Of a stretch of DNA of 13,135 nucleotides, positions 13,039 through 13,135 are shown one piece after another. The position numbers and the translations under genes are program-made. The first letter of the stretch is position 1, and each line of letters begins with the position of its first letter. The stretch comes from JACRJW01 sp964359095 (GTDB lineage: Bacteria > Patescibacteriota > Patescibacteriia > UBA9934 > GWF2-40-263): the NCBI GenBank assembly GCA_964359095.1, contig CAYHRJ010000029.1, forward strand, positions 1-13,135. The letters are read 5' to 3'. Under the pieces are notes generated by a model. The model saw only the letters and a list, made by a program, of their open reading frames with translations. It was not told the DNA's origin and searched no databases.

Positions 13039-13135
13039 ATGAAAAAACTTAAACTGATTCCAAAATTTAAAACAGAGGCAGCGGAACGAAGGTTTTGGGA
13101 GACTCACGATTCTGTCGACTACCTCGACTGGTCCA
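13039..13135 (+). CDS. CopG-like antitoxin, 5' part only
   Basis: ATG at 13039 opens a frame of 32 codons cut by the window end. It begins MKKLKLIPKFKTEAAERRFW and continues ETHDSVDYLDWS. The I-P-x-F-x-(T/S)-E-x-x-E-R-x-F-W and THDS-x-D-Y-x-D-W pattern is typical of the N-terminus of small CopG-family (BrnA-like) antitoxins, whose ribbon-helix-helix DNA-binding part follows about 20 residues later. No Shine-Dalgarno sequence precedes the ATG; GATACT ends 7 nt before it. The gene starts 46 bp after the 670-residue gene on the same strand. Whether a toxin gene accompanies it is outside the window. Confidence 0.75.
   Translation, partial: MKKLKLIPKFKTEAAERRFWETHDSVDYLDWS

Noticed and set aside
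1..13135. CRISPR array, tRNA or rRNA genes
   Set aside because: I saw no regularly spaced 25-40-bp repeats with unique spacers, no cloverleaf with a GGTTCGA-type T-arm, and no rRNA-like sequence on either strand.

Overview
The window looks like a chromosomal segment of an uncultivated Candidate Phyla Radiation bacterium (Patescibacteria, probably a Parcubacteria-type lineage such as Magasanik- or Uhrbacteria). This is inferred from the compact housekeeping genes, a short Rel protein without its C-terminal regulatory region, PrmC carrying NLPY instead of NPPY, starts that mostly lack a Shine-Dalgarno sequence, and a large Patescibacteria-style protein of unknown function. TGA ends real genes (the sugar nucleotidyltransferase and queA), so the code is the ordinary one and not the TGA=Gly code of Gracilibacteria/Absconditabacteria.

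Layout. Bases 1-121 hold a 24-nt-period direct repeat and a possible terminator. Bases 122-4750 are a leftward block that reads, in transcription order, rpmE (bL31), an intrinsic terminator, prfA (RF1), a sugar-nucleotide nucleotidyltransferase, a decayed coding region of about 700 bp, prmC, a small lipoprotein and a 3' fragment of a DMT/SMR-type transporter. prfA and prmC work together: PrmC methylates the GGQ glutamine of release factors. queA runs rightward from 4847, divergent from rpmE. Their promoters appear to share one TTGTCAA sequence as overlapping -35 boxes.

Bases 5962-7470 carry a leftward rel/spoT gene (HD hydrolase, synthetase and TGS domains, no ACT domain). It is divergent from a rightward gene for a 325-residue, very charged, coiled-coil-like protein of unknown function. 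Both have recognisable promoters in a 91-bp gap. The 325-residue gene converges on topA (8583-10874, leftward) at a strong bidirectional terminator whose stem contains the topA stop codon.

To the right of topA lie a rightward 670-residue protein and the start of a CopG-like antitoxin gene cut by the window end. The 670-residue protein has a central W-C-T motif region and a markedly GC-richer C-terminal module, so it looks chimeric. This is the most accessory-looking part of the window. I see no CRISPR array, rRNA, tRNA, intact transposase or complete defence island. The items most worth following are the 670-residue protein with its neighbour, the decayed gene inside the prfA-prmC block, and the repeated placement of -10-like boxes 7-9 nt before start codons, which suggests leaderless mRNAs.
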